Assembly (NCBI GenBank): GCA_014377425.1
Contig: JACMPQ010000052.1
Coordinates: 1-44,862 of the forward strand
DNA from: Microbacteriaceae bacterium
GTDB taxonomy: Bacteria > Actinomycetota > Actinomycetes > Actinomycetales > Microbacteriaceae
Reading direction: 5' to 3'
DNA: 44,862 nt
Part shown: in pieces, positions 9,201 to 17,279 of the stretch
Numbering within the stretch: the first letter of the stretch is position 1
Layout of the letters: every line of letters begins with the position of its first letter
Translations under genes and position numbers: made by a program
The notes under the pieces: generated by a model
Database searches by the model: none
The model's input: the letters and a program-made list of their open reading frames with translations, nothing else
What the model was told of the DNA's origin: nothing

Positions 9201-9854
9201 GTCGACTCGCGCGGCGAGCTGATATAGCGGCAACAGGCGCACCGCGATGCGCTCGACAGTCTCGTCAAAAGCCCACATCGAGAGTTGGCTGGCCACAGCC
9301 GAGACTTTGATCGAGACGTAGTCGACGTCGTCGCGCAGCAGCAATTCGCGTGTTCCGGCCAAGCGACGGTCGGCCTCCGCGTCTCCCAACACCGCTTCGC
9401 CCAGAAGATTGAGGTTCAGTTTTGCGCCGTTCGCCGTGAGGGCTGCGATCGAGCGGTCGAGGCGCTTGGGGGTGGCATCCAAAATCAGGTGACTGACCAT
9501 CCGGCGCAGAGCGAAGCGGGCGATCGGCACAATCGGCCAGGGGGCGATCAACGCGAAACCACCGCCGAAGACCACGGCCAAGCGAAGGTACCAGGGCAGA
9601 AACGCCGGTACCGATCGCGAAAGCTGCTCGAAGTTACGCGCGGCAACCCGCAGATCTTCGGGCCGCACAACGCGGTCGACAAAACCGAGCGCGAAGTCGA
9701 GTCCGCGGGCGTCCCGCAGCAGCCCGGCGAGACGTTCGGCGGATCGATCCCGCGGCACGTCTGAACTCTCGTTCAGCCAGCGCCGTACTGTGCTAACGGT
9801 GTCGGCCGCGATGGTGGGTGGGCGCGTCGAAGCACGGGACAGATCGGGGAGCAT
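6279..9854 (-). CDS. putA: Bifunctional proline dehydrogenase / L-glutamate gamma-semialdehyde dehydrogenase
   Basis: About 1191 aa. It oxidises proline to P5C (FAD, proline dehydrogenase barrel, about residues 110-460) and then glutamate semialdehyde to glutamate (NAD+, aldehyde dehydrogenase, about 530-970), with channelling between the sites. Visible: R-I-V-K-G-A-N and E-F-E-M-L-L-G-M-A (proline dehydrogenase), P-P-W-N-F-P, L-A-E-T-S-G-K-N (general-base Glu) and G-Q-K-C-S with nucleophile Cys783. About 200 C-terminal residues form the extra ALDH-superfamily-like domain of long PutA types. There is no N-terminal ribbon-helix-helix, so it does not repress its own gene as E. coli PutA does. 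A Ser/Thr/Pro-rich linker of about 25 residues interrupts the barrel near residue 235. Start: ATG 9854 has TACTCT 7 nt upstream; a TTG at 9896 is the longer option. Confidence 0.93.
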   Translation of the reverse strand: MLPDLSRASTRPPTIAADTVSTVRRWLNESSDVPRDRSAERLAGLLRDARGLDFALGFVDRVVRPEDLRVAARNFEQLSRSVPAFLPWYLRLAVVFGGGFALIAPWPIVPIARFALRRMVSHLILDATPKRLDRSIAALTANGAKLNLNLLGEAVLGDAEADRRLAGTRELLLRDDVDYVSIKVSAVASQLSMWAFDETVERIAVRLLPLYQLAARVDAPGTGDTLSADTPSAAARPEATDTPRAKFINLDMEEFRDLDLTIAVFTRILDTPELAGLEAGIVLQAYLPDALGALQRLTTWATDRRAAGGSAIKVRIVKGANLAMEHVDATLHGWPMAPFSTKCETDANYKRVLNWALTAEHTEAVRIGIAGHNLFDLAFAWHLIQHRGVADRVEFEMLLGMATEQATAVAKDVGALRLYTPVVHPGEFDSAISYLIRRLEENASPENFLSGIFELASSEAVFDRESERFLVALSQLDDEFLSTHRVQDRHASASRKHVALSGDASSTDARFRNAPDTDPAIAANRAWARQILQRSVDSTLGMELASRSIITAADVVEKIIDDTHAAGVLWGRRPAAERADVVRSAARSIESVRAELIEVMVSETGKTLAEADTEVSEAVDFAGFYADLAPALDQLPLANFVPSALIVVVPPWNFPVAIAAGGILAALASGSAVIMKPAPQAARCAAVLTAALWNGGVPRELLQLVNLAEDDRGPQLISHPRVDRVILTGGWHTAELFRSWDAELPLLAETSGKNAIVVTPGADLDLAVADVVKSAFGHAGQKCSAASLLILVGSVADSPRFERQLVDAVRSIQVGWSSDARTQVGPIIEPAVGKLLWALTELAEGERWLVEPEQLDDSGRLFSPGLRAGVVAGSTFHQTEFFGPVLGIMRAATLAEAVALQNATEFGLTAGIHSLDSAEIAYWLDTVEAGNLYVNRSITGAIVRRQPFGGWKRSAVGPGAKAGGPNYLFALGDIEPLFTEPQSSVSLTGLSERVTALIEAAQPGMKYLEFDRVRTAALSDHLAWSAEFSRARDVSKLDVERNVLRYRPAEITLRLSEGSSASQLVRLLAAASLTSATVAISSALPVHAGLMVLFRSDGSPVAVTEVVVETDAAFAVRLRNQASRPTRIRLVGGSAPALAEALSGSADVAIYSQPVTTEGRIELLPFLREQSISITAHRFGNPNQTAQLELS

Positions 9855-9932
9855 ATCTTCGAGAGTATCCCGCTCCCGGTTCTTAGCGATGGCCAAAATT
9901 TTGTGGTCGAGCGCCGGGAAATTAGGCTCAGC

Positions 9933-10850
9933 TCAGTGGCCGCGGTGATCCTGAATGCTGAGGCGCGGCCCGAAGCGGGGTTTAGCGAAACCACTCACCT
10001 CGATCAACCGCATCACCCGCTGGCGCTGCCCGCGCCACGGCTCCAGTAACTCAGCCAGACCGTCGTCGTCGACCGGTTTTCCGATCAGCGCCCACCCCAC
10101 CAGCGCCGGCAAATGGTAGTCGCCGAAACTCACCGAGTCGGGGTCGCCGTGCGCGCGTTGGGTGGTCTCGGCGGCTGTCCAAATTCCAATACCGGGAAGA
10201 GAACGCAGCCTGCCCGTGATCTCTACGCTTCCGCGCCCCAGGACAAGGGTACGTTCCAGAGAGCTGGCAACGGATGCAGCCGCGAGCACCGTGCGCGATC
10301 GCTGCGGGTCAACGCCGGCCGCGTGCCACTCCCACGACGGAATAAGCCGCCACGTTGCGGGCGCGGGAAAGACGCGGAGTTCGATCGGCGCGGGGCCGGG
10401 TGCCACCTCACCGTGCGCCATGATCAGCTGGCGCCAGGCCCGCCGAGCCTCCTTCCCGGTGACCTTCTGCTCCAGGATTGCGGCCAACATCATTTCAAAC
10501 ACAAGGTTGGTACGCAGCAATCGCAGGCCCGGATATCGACGGCGTGTTTGCTCTAGAAAAGCGTTCTGGCTCACGTCGAAATCGGTGGTCTCGTCACCGG
10601 AGCCGAGGAGCTCGGGGACACCGGCGATGGCCCACTCCGCGCCGTCCCCCCAGGCAATGGCGGTAATCCCCTCGGCCACGGAGTCCAAATGGAGGGTTGC
10701 GGTTCCTCCCGGGGTGCGCAGGGTGCGCCAGACGCCGGAGCCCTCCCAGCGCATTGTTGGATCGCCCGGGCCACGGCCCAGGGGTCGCAGGGTTTGCCGA
10801 AGCGATACCGGTACCTTCGGGCACCAGCGGGTGGTGATGGGGGCAGCCAT
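9933..10850 (-). CDS. AlkA-like DNA-3-methyladenine glycosylase (HhH-GPD)
   Basis: 305 aa. It removes alkylated or otherwise damaged bases in base-excision repair. The helix-hairpin-helix is visible as L-R-S-L-P-G-I-G-I-W-T-A (about 210-221), followed by the catalytic Asp in V-S-F-G-D-Y-H-L-P. The E-M-M-L-A-A-I-L-E-Q-K-V helix upstream is the usual E-Q-x-V/I-S entry of the GPD fold. The ATG at 10850 is preferred to a GTG 15 nt upstream because CAGACT, a -10-like hexamer, ends 6 nt before it and would overlap that GTG. No C-terminal Fe-S cysteine motif is present. putA follows on the same strand after a short gap; the two are functionally unrelated. Confidence 0.88.
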   Translation of the reverse strand: MAAPITTRWCPKVPVSLRQTLRPLGRGPGDPTMRWEGSGVWRTLRTPGGTATLHLDSVAEGITAIAWGDGAEWAIAGVPELLGSGDETTDFDVSQNAFLEQTRRRYPGLRLLRTNLVFEMMLAAILEQKVTGKEARRAWRQLIMAHGEVAPGPAPIELRVFPAPATWRLIPSWEWHAAGVDPQRSRTVLAAASVASSLERTLVLGRGSVEITGRLRSLPGIGIWTAAETTQRAHGDPDSVSFGDYHLPALVGWALIGKPVDDDGLAELLEPWRGQRQRVMRLIEVSGFAKPRFGPRLSIQDHRGH

Positions 10851-10856
10851 AAATCC

Positions 10857-10862
10857 AGTCTG
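10857..10862 (-). promoter_or_regulatory. -10-like hexamer of the AlkA-type glycosylase gene
   Basis: Read on the minus strand this is CAGACT, ending 6 nt before the ATG at 10850. The identical hexamer at the same distance precedes hemE. It deviates from T-A-N3-T only at the first base. Confidence 0.45.
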
Positions 10863-10987
10863 CACCGCGAGCCCGACACTGGCGCCAAGCGATGCCGAGA
10901 CGTCGCACGATTACTGGCAGTCGCGCGACGGCACGCTCTGGCGGGCCCCCAGCGGCCGCCAATGCGGACAGGATCTCAACATGTGAA

Positions 10988-10993
10988 TAAGCT
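10988..10993 (+). promoter_or_regulatory. -10 element of trhO, leaderless arrangement
   Basis: TAAGCT ends 6 nt before GTG 11000. This favours GTG 11000 over the TTG one codon upstream (10997) as the true start. Confidence 0.55.
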
Positions 10994-10999
10994 GGATTG

Positions 11000-11911
11000 G
11001 TGACAATTTCCAAGGTTGTGCTCTTTTACGCGTTCACTCCCCTCGCGGATCCGCACGCCATTCGGCTCTGGCAGCGAACACTCTGCGAATCTCTGGGCCT
11101 GCGCGGGCGCATCCTGATCTCTCGCGACGGCATCAACGGAACGGTCGGCGGCGAGATGGGTGCGGTAAAAAAATACCTGCGGACCACGAAAGAACACGCC
11201 GCATTTGCCGCCATGCCGATCAAATGGAGCGCGGGCACCGGCCACGACTTTCCGCGCCTAATCGTAAAAGTGCGCCGTGAATTGGTGAGCTTTGGCGCCC
11301 CCGACTCGCTCATCGTTGACAGCTCCGGCGTGGTGGGTGGGGGAACGCGCATCACCCCGGATGCCCTACACGAACTGGTAGCAAGCACCGATGTCACCTT
11401 CTTCGACGGCCGCAACCGCATCGAGGCCGCTATCGGCAAGTTCGCGGGAGCGATCGTTCCGGATGTCGGCGACACCCGCGACTTCGTAGCCGAACTCGAC
11501 AGCGGTCGCTACGACCACCTCAAGAACAGTGCCATCGTTACTTATTGCACCGGCGGAATTCGGTGTGAGGTTCTCAGCGCTTTGATGATTGATCGCGGTT
11601 TCGCCGAGGTCTACCAACTCGAGGGTGGGATCGCCAGCTACGGTCAGCGCTATGGTGACGACGGCCTCTGGAACGGCTCACTCTATGTTTTCGATGAACG
11701 TATCTCGATCGATTTCTCCGAGCACGCCGTCGTCATCGGTCGCTGCTTCCAGTGTGGCTCAGCTAGCAATCATGTAGAGAACTGCGCGGAACCGCGTTGT
11801 CGGCAACAGGTGGTGGCCTGTTCTCACCACCGCGTTGAGGCCGGGTGCGCCGAGCACAGCACTTCCGAACTCGGTGCTTCCGAACGCAGCGGCGCACTCG
11901 CTCTCTCCTGA
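11000..11911 (+). CDS. trhO: tRNA uridine(34) hydroxylase, rhodanese-type (TrhO/YceA)
   Basis: 303 aa. TrhO hydroxylates U34 of certain tRNAs in the wobble position (known for the family). The N-terminal acylphosphatase-like domain has G-R-I-L-I-S-x-D-G-I-N-G-T-V (about 35-48). The central rhodanese domain has F-F-D-G-R-N and the active-site loop Y-C-T-G-G-I-R-C-E (about 181-189). A C-terminal cysteine cluster C-F-Q-C-x8-C-x4-C-x6-C, typical of the family and probably zinc-binding, is followed by an Ala/Ser-rich tail of some 30 residues that looks unstructured. GTG 11000 is chosen from the -10 hexamer. The gene is divergent from the AlkA-type glycosylase and followed by pfkA, with no overlap. 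Confidence 0.9.
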   Translation: MTISKVVLFYAFTPLADPHAIRLWQRTLCESLGLRGRILISRDGINGTVGGEMGAVKKYLRTTKEHAAFAAMPIKWSAGTGHDFPRLIVKVRRELVSFGAPDSLIVDSSGVVGGGTRITPDALHELVASTDVTFFDGRNRIEAAIGKFAGAIVPDVGDTRDFVAELDSGRYDHLKNSAIVTYCTGGIRCEVLSALMIDRGFAEVYQLEGGIASYGQRYGDDGLWNGSLYVFDERISIDFSEHAVVIGRCFQCGSASNHVENCAEPRCRQQVVACSHHRVEAGCAEHSTSELGASERSGALALS

Positions 11912-12010
11912 GCGACGGCCCACGCCGCGCGCGTGACCACCTACTGAACCGCGTGCCCCAGGTTGAGTTGCGATTCGCGGGCGGCCAGCCCCTACCGGGA
12001 TGATGGTGTC

Positions 12011-13036
12011 ATGAGCATTGGTATTCTCACCAGCGGTGGAGACTGTCCCGGATTGAACGCCGTCATTCGTGGCGCGGTTCTCAAGGGAACGAAAATTTAC
12101 AACCAGGAAATCGTCGGATTTCGCGACGGCTGGCGCGGGGTAGTTCAGGGCGACATCATGCCGCTGACCCGCCGAGAAATTCAGGGCATTTCCAAGCAGG
12201 GTGGCACCATCCTCGGCACCTCCCGTACCAATCCCTTCGACGCCGGAGGCGGCGCGGATGTCGTGCGCGAAAACATGCTGCGTCTTGGCATCACCTCGAT
12301 CATCGCCATTGGCGGCGAGGGCACATTGGCCGCAGCCAAGCGACTGTCGGACGCCGGCATCAACATCGTTGGCGTTCCGAAGACGGTCGACAATGACCTG
12401 TCGGCCCCTGACTACACCTTCGGTTTCGACACCGCCACGCAGATTGCCACCGAGGCGATGGACCGCCTGCGCACCACCGGGGATTCCCACGGCCGCTGCA
12501 TGGTCGCCGAGGTAATGGGCCGCCACGTTGGGTGGATCGCGCTGCACTCCGGGATGGCCGCGGGCGCACACGTAATTTTGATTCCCGAGCAGCGCACGAG
12601 CCTCGACCAGATCTGCACCTGGGTGCAGGCGGTGAAGGATCGCGGTCGCGCTCCGCTCGTGGTTGTTGCCGAGGGCTTTACCCTCGACACCATCGACGTC
12701 GCCACTTTCGAGCGCGGGCTCGACGCCTTCGGTCGCCCCCGCATGGGGGGAATTGGTGAACTTTTGGCACCGATCATCGAGGAGAAAACAGGAATCGAAA
12801 CCCGCGCTACCACCCTCGGCCACATTCAACGGGGCGGGACCCCCACCGCCTACGACCGCGTGCTCGCCACCCGCTACGGGATGGCCGCCGTCGACGCCGT
12901 GATGCACGAGCGCTGGGGACGGATGGTGTCGCTCAGCGGCACCACGATTACCCATGTGGCGTTCGAGGATGCCCTCGGCAAACTCAACACCGTCCCACAG
13001 TCACGCTACGATGAAGCCGCGATTCTGTTCGGTTGA
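12011..13036 (+). CDS. pfkA: 6-phosphofructokinase, group III (ATP-type signature)
   Basis: 341 aa. It phosphorylates fructose-6-phosphate at C1 in glycolysis. Visible: G-I-L-T-S-G-G-D-C-P-G-L-N-A (phosphoryl-donor loop), G-G-E-G-T (residues about 100-104), P-K-T-V-D-N-D-L (catalytic Asp) and M-G-R-H-V-G-W. In the actinobacterial group III enzymes, Gly at the fourth position of G-G-E-x-T goes with ATP use and Asp with pyrophosphate, so ATP is predicted, although the P-K-T lysine is shared with PPi enzymes. The start at ATG 12011 fits the family N-terminus (M-S-I-G-I-L-T-S-G-G). GATGAT ends 6 nt before it (weak -10). The gene ends in a 13-bp repeat array that it shares with convergent hemL. 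Confidence 0.93.
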   Translation: MSIGILTSGGDCPGLNAVIRGAVLKGTKIYNQEIVGFRDGWRGVVQGDIMPLTRREIQGISKQGGTILGTSRTNPFDAGGGADVVRENMLRLGITSIIAIGGEGTLAAAKRLSDAGINIVGVPKTVDNDLSAPDYTFGFDTATQIATEAMDRLRTTGDSHGRCMVAEVMGRHVGWIALHSGMAAGAHVILIPEQRTSLDQICTWVQAVKDRGRAPLVVVAEGFTLDTIDVATFERGLDAFGRPRMGGIGELLAPIIEEKTGIETRATTLGHIQRGGTPTAYDRVLATRYGMAAVDAVMHERWGRMVSLSGTTITHVAFEDALGKLNTVPQSRYDEAAILFG

Positions 13037-13060
13037 TCTCCCCGGCCCGGTTCTGCGATT

Positions 13061-13138
13061 CAGCAGTGCTAACCAGCAGTGCTAACCAGCAGCGGTAATC
13101 AGCAGTGCTAACCAGCAGTGCTAACCAGCAGCGGTGGC
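13061..13138. repeat. Tandem 13-bp repeat array between pfkA and hemL
   Basis: The 13-bp unit CAGCAGTGCTAAC (A) occurs at 13061, 13074, 13100 and 13113. Variants beginning CAGCAGCGGT (B) occur at 13087 and 13126. The order A-A-B-A-A-B' shows a higher-order 39-bp duplication. The hemL stop (13121-13123, minus strand) lies inside the fourth A copy, so hemL ends within the array. The array fills most of the 84-nt convergent gap after the pfkA stop. Confidence 0.92.
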
Positions 13139-14491
13139 GGAAGCTGCGGCCTTTGCGGCGGCGGGGAGTGCCGCCAGAATGCGGTTCACAGCGGTGTCAT
13201 CGTGGGCGGCAGACACAAACCAGGATTCGAACACCGACGGCGGCAGCGAAACCCCGGCATCGAGCATTGAGTGAAAGAACGGGCGGTAGCGGAAGCTCTC
13301 CTGCGTTTTCACCTGCGCGTAATTGCGTGGCACGGTCGACATAAACGCGAACGAAAACAGGTTGCCCGCACGCTGCACGGAGTGCTCGACTCCCTCCGCC
13401 GCAAACGCGAGCGACACCTCGTTGGAAAGCAGCGCGGCAAGCTCGTCGATTCGGCTATAGATGGTGGCATCCGCTAATTTCAAAGTTGCGATGCCTGCGG
13501 CAACCGCCACCGGATTTCCGCTGAGCGTTCCTGCCTGATACACCGGGCCGAGCGGCGCGAGCATGTCCATCACATCGGCGCGCCCACCCAGAGCAGCCAG
13601 GGGCAATCCGCCGCCGACGATCTTTCCGAACGCGATGAGATCCGGTGTCCACCCGAGGCCGTCGGCCACTGTTCCCGCGGCCTCCAACCCCCACCAGCCG
13701 GCTGCGCCGACCCGGAATCCGGTGAGGACCTCGTCGAGGATAAGCAACGACCCGTTCTGGTGGGCAATGCCCGCCAGCTCTCGGTTGAAGCCGGCATTCG
13801 GTGCCACAACACCCATGTTGGCGGCGGCGGCCTCCACGATGATTGCGGCGATGTTCGGCCCGTGTTCGGCGAACATCGCGTGCACCGCGGCAAGGTCGTT
13901 GTAGGGCAGCACAAGGGTCTGTGCGGCGGTCGCCGCGGTCACCCCCGCTGAGCCCGGGAGTGACAGCGTGGCCAGCCCCGACCCGGCTTCGGCGAGGAGG
14001 CCGTCAGAGTGCCCGTGGTAATGGCCGGCAAATTTCACCAGCAGATCGCGACCCGTGAACCCTCGCGCCAAACGAATAGCCGTCATCGTGGCCTCGGTGC
14101 CGGTCGACACCATGCGAATTTTCTCGATCGGGGCGGCGGCAGGATGAGCGCCATCCGCGGGCACCGAAACTCGCGCCCGCACCAGTTCAGCGAGTTCCGT
14201 CTCCGCCGGAGTGGATGCCCCGAAACTCAACCCGCGGCCGACAGCAGCCCGCACGGCGTCAACAACCTGAGGGTGGGAGTGCCCAAGTAGGGCGGGACCC
14301 CACGAGCAGATTAGGTCGACGAACTGCCGACCTTCGGCATCGGTGATGTACGGGCCTTGAGCCGAAACCATGAACCGTGGCGTACCACCCACCGATCCGA
14401 AGGCACGTACCGGTGAGTTGACCCCGCCCGGTATCGACTTTTTTGCGCGGTCAAAATACTCGGCATTGGTGAGGAGCGTAGCTGTGGTCAT
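13121..14491 (-). CDS. hemL: Glutamate-1-semialdehyde 2,1-aminomutase
   Basis: 456 aa, cytosolic PLP enzyme that turns glutamate-1-semialdehyde into 5-aminolevulinate, the second committed step of the C5 tetrapyrrole route. Visible: [13 protein letters not shown] near the N-terminus, M-V-S-T-G-T-E-A (PLP loop), [20 protein letters not shown] and [10 protein letters not shown] with the Schiff-base lysine. ATG 14491 matches the family N-terminus; the longer reading adds non-homologous residues. It is the last gene of the long minus-strand haem run, 46 nt after hemB. Its Ala-rich C-terminus and stop codon are inside the 13-bp repeat array. Confidence 0.95.
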   Translation of the reverse strand: MTTATLLTNAEYFDRAKKSIPGGVNSPVRAFGSVGGTPRFMVSAQGPYITDAEGRQFVDLICSWGPALLGHSHPQVVDAVRAAVGRGLSFGASTPAETELAELVRARVSVPADGAHPAAAPIEKIRMVSTGTEATMTAIRLARGFTGRDLLVKFAGHYHGHSDGLLAEAGSGLATLSLPGSAGVTAATAAQTLVLPYNDLAAVHAMFAEHGPNIAAIIVEAAAANMGVVAPNAGFNRELAGIAHQNGSLLILDEVLTGFRVGAAGWWGLEAAGTVADGLGWTPDLIAFGKIVGGGLPLAALGGRADVMDMLAPLGPVYQAGTLSGNPVAVAAGIATLKLADATIYSRIDELAALLSNEVSLAFAAEGVEHSVQRAGNLFSFAFMSTVPRNYAQVKTQESFRYRPFFHSMLDAGVSLPPSVFESWFVSAAHDDTAVNRILAALPAAAKAAASATAAG

Positions 14492-14537
14492 GGTGGGTCC
14501 ATCCGCTTGCATGCGCCTTGCGGCATATATTGGGTTG

Positions 14538-15548
14538 TTAGTTCGTGTTGCGAAACCAGTGGGCGGCTTCAACTGCCCAGTAGCTGAGAATGGCATCGGC
14601 GCCCGCTCGTTTGATGCTGGTCAATGATTCTTCGATGGCTCGCCGCCGGTCAATCCAACCGAGCTCTGCTGCCGCTTCAATCATCGAATACTCACCGGAC
14701 ACCTGATATGCCCAAACGGGAATATTTGAGATTTGAGCCACCTGAGATACCAGATCAAGGTAGCTCATGGCTGGTTTCACCATGACGACGTCGGCGCCCT
14801 CAGCAATGTCCAACAGCACCTCGCGTACACCCTCCCGGCCGTTCCCGGCATCGAGTTGATACGCGCGACGGTCGCCGGTAAGGGTGGATTGCACGGCCTC
14901 GCGAAACGGCCCGTAGAACGCCGAGGCGTATTTAGCTGAGTAGGCCAGAATCGCCGTGTCGGTGAAGGACTCGGCGTCGAGAACCTCGCGCACCGCGGCC
15001 ACCTGGCCATCCATCATCCCGCTCAATCCCAGGAGCTGCGATCCGGATGCCGCCTGTACGAGTGCCATCTCCCGATAGCGCACGAGCGTGGCATCGTTAT
15101 CAACGCGTCCGTTGGAATCGAGCACACCGCAATGACCGTGATCGGTGAATTCGTCGAGGCACAGGTCGGTTTGCACGACCAGCGCATCTCCCACCTCGGC
15201 CACCGCAATGCGGGTGGCCAAATTGAGAATTCCGTCACGGTCGGTGGCACCCGAACCGGTGGCATCTTTGTGCTCGGGCACACCGAAGAGCATCACACCA
15301 CCAATACCCACCGCAGCGGCCTCTGCCAGGGCCACACGAAATGATTCCAGCGAGTGCTGAACCACACCGGGCATGGAGGAGATGGGGGTGGGATCGGCTC
15401 CACCACCCTCACGAATAAACATAGGCAAAATTAGCTGCCGCGGTGCGACAGAAGTCTCTGAAACCAGACGCCGCATGGCGGGAGTTGCCCGTAACCGTCG
15501 GGGACGAAGGATCGGGGCGAGAGTCGCCGGCAGCGCCGCCTCAGCCAC
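14538..15548 (-). CDS. hemB: Delta-aminolevulinic acid dehydratase (porphobilinogen synthase)
   Basis: 336 aa. It condenses two 5-aminolevulinates into porphobilinogen. Visible: R-P-R-R-L-R-x-T-P at the N-terminus, [14 protein letters not shown] (first substrate lysine) and [11 protein letters not shown] (Schiff-base lysine). The metal loop reads [14 protein letters not shown], so two of the three zinc cysteines remain while the middle one is Asp, between the zinc and magnesium classes. GTG 15548 is chosen because the family-like N-terminus begins here and it overlaps the hemD stop by 8 nt, as in a coupled operon. No clear ribosome site is visible. Confidence 0.94.
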   Translation of the reverse strand: MAEAALPATLAPILRPRRLRATPAMRRLVSETSVAPRQLILPMFIREGGGADPTPISSMPGVVQHSLESFRVALAEAAAVGIGGVMLFGVPEHKDATGSGATDRDGILNLATRIAVAEVGDALVVQTDLCLDEFTDHGHCGVLDSNGRVDNDATLVRYREMALVQAASGSQLLGLSGMMDGQVAAVREVLDAESFTDTAILAYSAKYASAFYGPFREAVQSTLTGDRRAYQLDAGNGREGVREVLLDIAEGADVVMVKPAMSYLDLVSQVAQISNIPVWAYQVSGEYSMIEAAAELGWIDRRRAIEESLTSIKRAGADAILSYWAVEAAHWFRNTN

Positions 15549-16350
15549 GATGCTGCTCGCGATGTCGAGCCGGGTGTGGGGTTTCAGTGAGCTCCTCGAC
15601 GTACTCCACGAGCGACTCAATCAGCGACTCCGCCGAGCGTTGGTCGGCGATGATGTGCACCACGAGGCCCGCGGCCCGAGCGTCGAAGGCCGTTCGGGGC
15701 CCGATGCAGGCCACGATGGTGTCCGGCGGCAGGGGAGAAAGCTGCTGGGAGACCTGACGAGCCACGCTTCCAGAGGTAACCAAAATGGCTCGAACACGAC
15801 CCGAGGCCACGTCGGCCATGATGTGCTCGGCAATCGGCACACCGACCGTGCGGTAGGCGGCGACAAAGCGCGCGTCAAAGCCCAGACGACTCAGACCGGC
15901 GACCAGGGTTGGTTCGGCAATCTCGGATTGCGGGATGAGTACGCGGCCAGCTACCTCGCTATGCGGCCACTCCTTCACCAGCCCCCGTGCCGAGTTATCG
16001 CCCTCGGGCACGAAATCGACGGTGTACCCGGCAAGGGTGAGGGCCGCGGCCGTGGTCTCGCCAACCGCGGCGATTTTGGTGGTCGACGGAATTTTAGTGC
16101 GATGGCTCACCAGCACATCCACCGTGGTGGCACTGGTGACCACGAGCCACTCAAACTGGCCGTCTTCTAACTCATGCAACGCGTTCGATAAGTCGGAGGA
16201 GTTTTCGGCGCTCGCGAAGTTGATCAACGGGGCAATCACCGGAAGTGCGGCGTGTGCGCGCAGGCTTGCCGCAACATTGTCACCCCATTTGCCGCCGCGG
16301 GGAACCAGTACGCGCCAGCCATCAAGTGCCTTGCTTGTGGATTGGGTCAC
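15541..16350 (-). CDS. hemD: Uroporphyrinogen-III synthase
   Basis: 269 aa. It cyclises hydroxymethylbilane with inversion of ring D to give uroporphyrinogen III. HemD proteins are poorly conserved. Here the two-domain layout is visible with W-R-V-L-V-P-R-G-G near the N-terminus, W-L-V-V-T-S-A-T-T-V in the first domain, R-V-L-I-P-Q-S-E-I-A at the domain return, Y-R-T-V, and I-L-V-T-S-G-S-V-A plus A-C-I-G-P-R-T-A in the second half. These are the usual HemD anchors. The GTG start at 16350 overlaps the hemC stop as GTGA, and the stop overlaps hemB by 8 nt. The placement between hemC and hemB makes the assignment firm. Confidence 0.93.
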   Translation of the reverse strand: MTQSTSKALDGWRVLVPRGGKWGDNVAASLRAHAALPVIAPLINFASAENSSDLSNALHELEDGQFEWLVVTSATTVDVLVSHRTKIPSTTKIAAVGETTAAALTLAGYTVDFVPEGDNSARGLVKEWPHSEVAGRVLIPQSEIAEPTLVAGLSRLGFDARFVAAYRTVGVPIAEHIMADVASGRVRAILVTSGSVARQVSQQLSPLPPDTIVACIGPRTAFDARAAGLVVHIIADQRSAESLIESLVEYVEELTETPHPARHREQHRG

Positions 16351-17279
16351 GAACTGGACCCTAGCGGAACCAGTGCCGCCGCCCCGAGTTGCAGCAGTTC
16401 GTGCGCAACCTGTGACGCGACGGTCTCGGCCGGCTTGGGGTAGTCAGCCACATAGATGGCATGCGAGGCGGTGAGGGCAGAACTGCCGTCGGCGCTGTAG
16501 ACGCGGGCAGAGAGGAAGATGAGTCCATCGTCGATCATGGCGTGGGCACCGATCGGGGCGGAGCATCCGGCCTCCAAGAGGCGAAGCACTTCCCGTTCGG
16601 CACTAACCATGGTGCGAGTGGGCCCGTGATTGACTGACGCAACCGCGAGGGCCAGGACGCGTTCCGGGTTTTCGCGGGTTTCGATGGCGAGGCATCCCTG
16701 ACCCGGTGCGGTTGGCCACCCGTCGAGACCGCAAAACTCGGTGACGGCGTCGAGGCGACCGAGACGGCCGAGGCCAGCGGCGGCGAGAACGACCGCGTCG
16801 AGTTCCCCGGAGGCCACCTTGCCCAAGCGAGTGTCAACGTTGCCGCGAATATCGACAACGTCGAGATCGGGCCGCCGCGCGCGGAGCTGCGCCATGCGGC
16901 GAGGTGATCCGGTTCCAACCCGCGCCCCCGCAGGCAGGGTGTCGAGGGTCAACCCGTCACGGGCACAGACCGCATCGCGAGCATCCGCGCGCTTCGGAGT
17001 GGCCGAGATTACCAGTCCCGGGGCGGATTGAGTTGGCAGGTCTTTTAACGAATGCACGACCACGTCGCAGCGGCCGTCGAGAAGCGCCTCGCGCAGCCCA
17101 ATCGCAAACACGCCGGTGCCCCCGAGACTCGACAGCGGCTCTGTTGATCGGTCGCCCTCGGAGGTAATCGGTACCAGTTCGACTTCGAGACCGGATGCCT
17201 TCGCCAGCAGTTCGGCGATGGTGTGAGTTTGCGCCATCGCCAGTGCACTCGCGCGCGTTCCGATCCGAATTACGCTCAC
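16347..17279 (-). CDS. hemC: Hydroxymethylbilane synthase (porphobilinogen deaminase)
   Basis: 310 aa, the standard length. It polymerises four porphobilinogens into hydroxymethylbilane on a covalently bound dipyrromethane cofactor. Visible: I-R-I-G-T-R-A-S-A-L-A at the N-terminus, V-H-S-L-K-D-L-P-T (catalytic Asp region), G-T-G-S-P-R-R and R-G-N-V-D-T-R-L cofactor-binding arginines, and E-A-G-C-S-A-P-I-G-A, the cofactor-attaching cysteine. The GTG start overlaps the cpfC stop by 4 nt and the stop overlaps hemD by 4 nt, so it is embedded in a tightly coupled operon. Confidence 0.96.
   Translation of the reverse strand: MSVIRIGTRASALAMAQTHTIAELLAKASGLEVELVPITSEGDRSTEPLSSLGGTGVFAIGLREALLDGRCDVVVHSLKDLPTQSAPGLVISATPKRADARDAVCARDGLTLDTLPAGARVGTGSPRRMAQLRARRPDLDVVDIRGNVDTRLGKVASGELDAVVLAAAGLGRLGRLDAVTEFCGLDGWPTAPGQGCLAIETRENPERVLALAVASVNHGPTRTMVSAEREVLRLLEAGCSAPIGAHAMIDDGLIFLSARVYSADGSSALTASHAIYVADYPKPAETVASQVAHELLQLGAAALVPLGSSS

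Noticed and set aside
11759-12955. 398-codon minus-strand frame opposite trhO and pfkA
   Set aside because: Shadow of two well-supported genes; no recognisable motif.
13061-13138. CRISPR-like repeats
   Set aside because: Units are directly adjacent with no spacers and no cas genes nearby; it is a simple tandem array.
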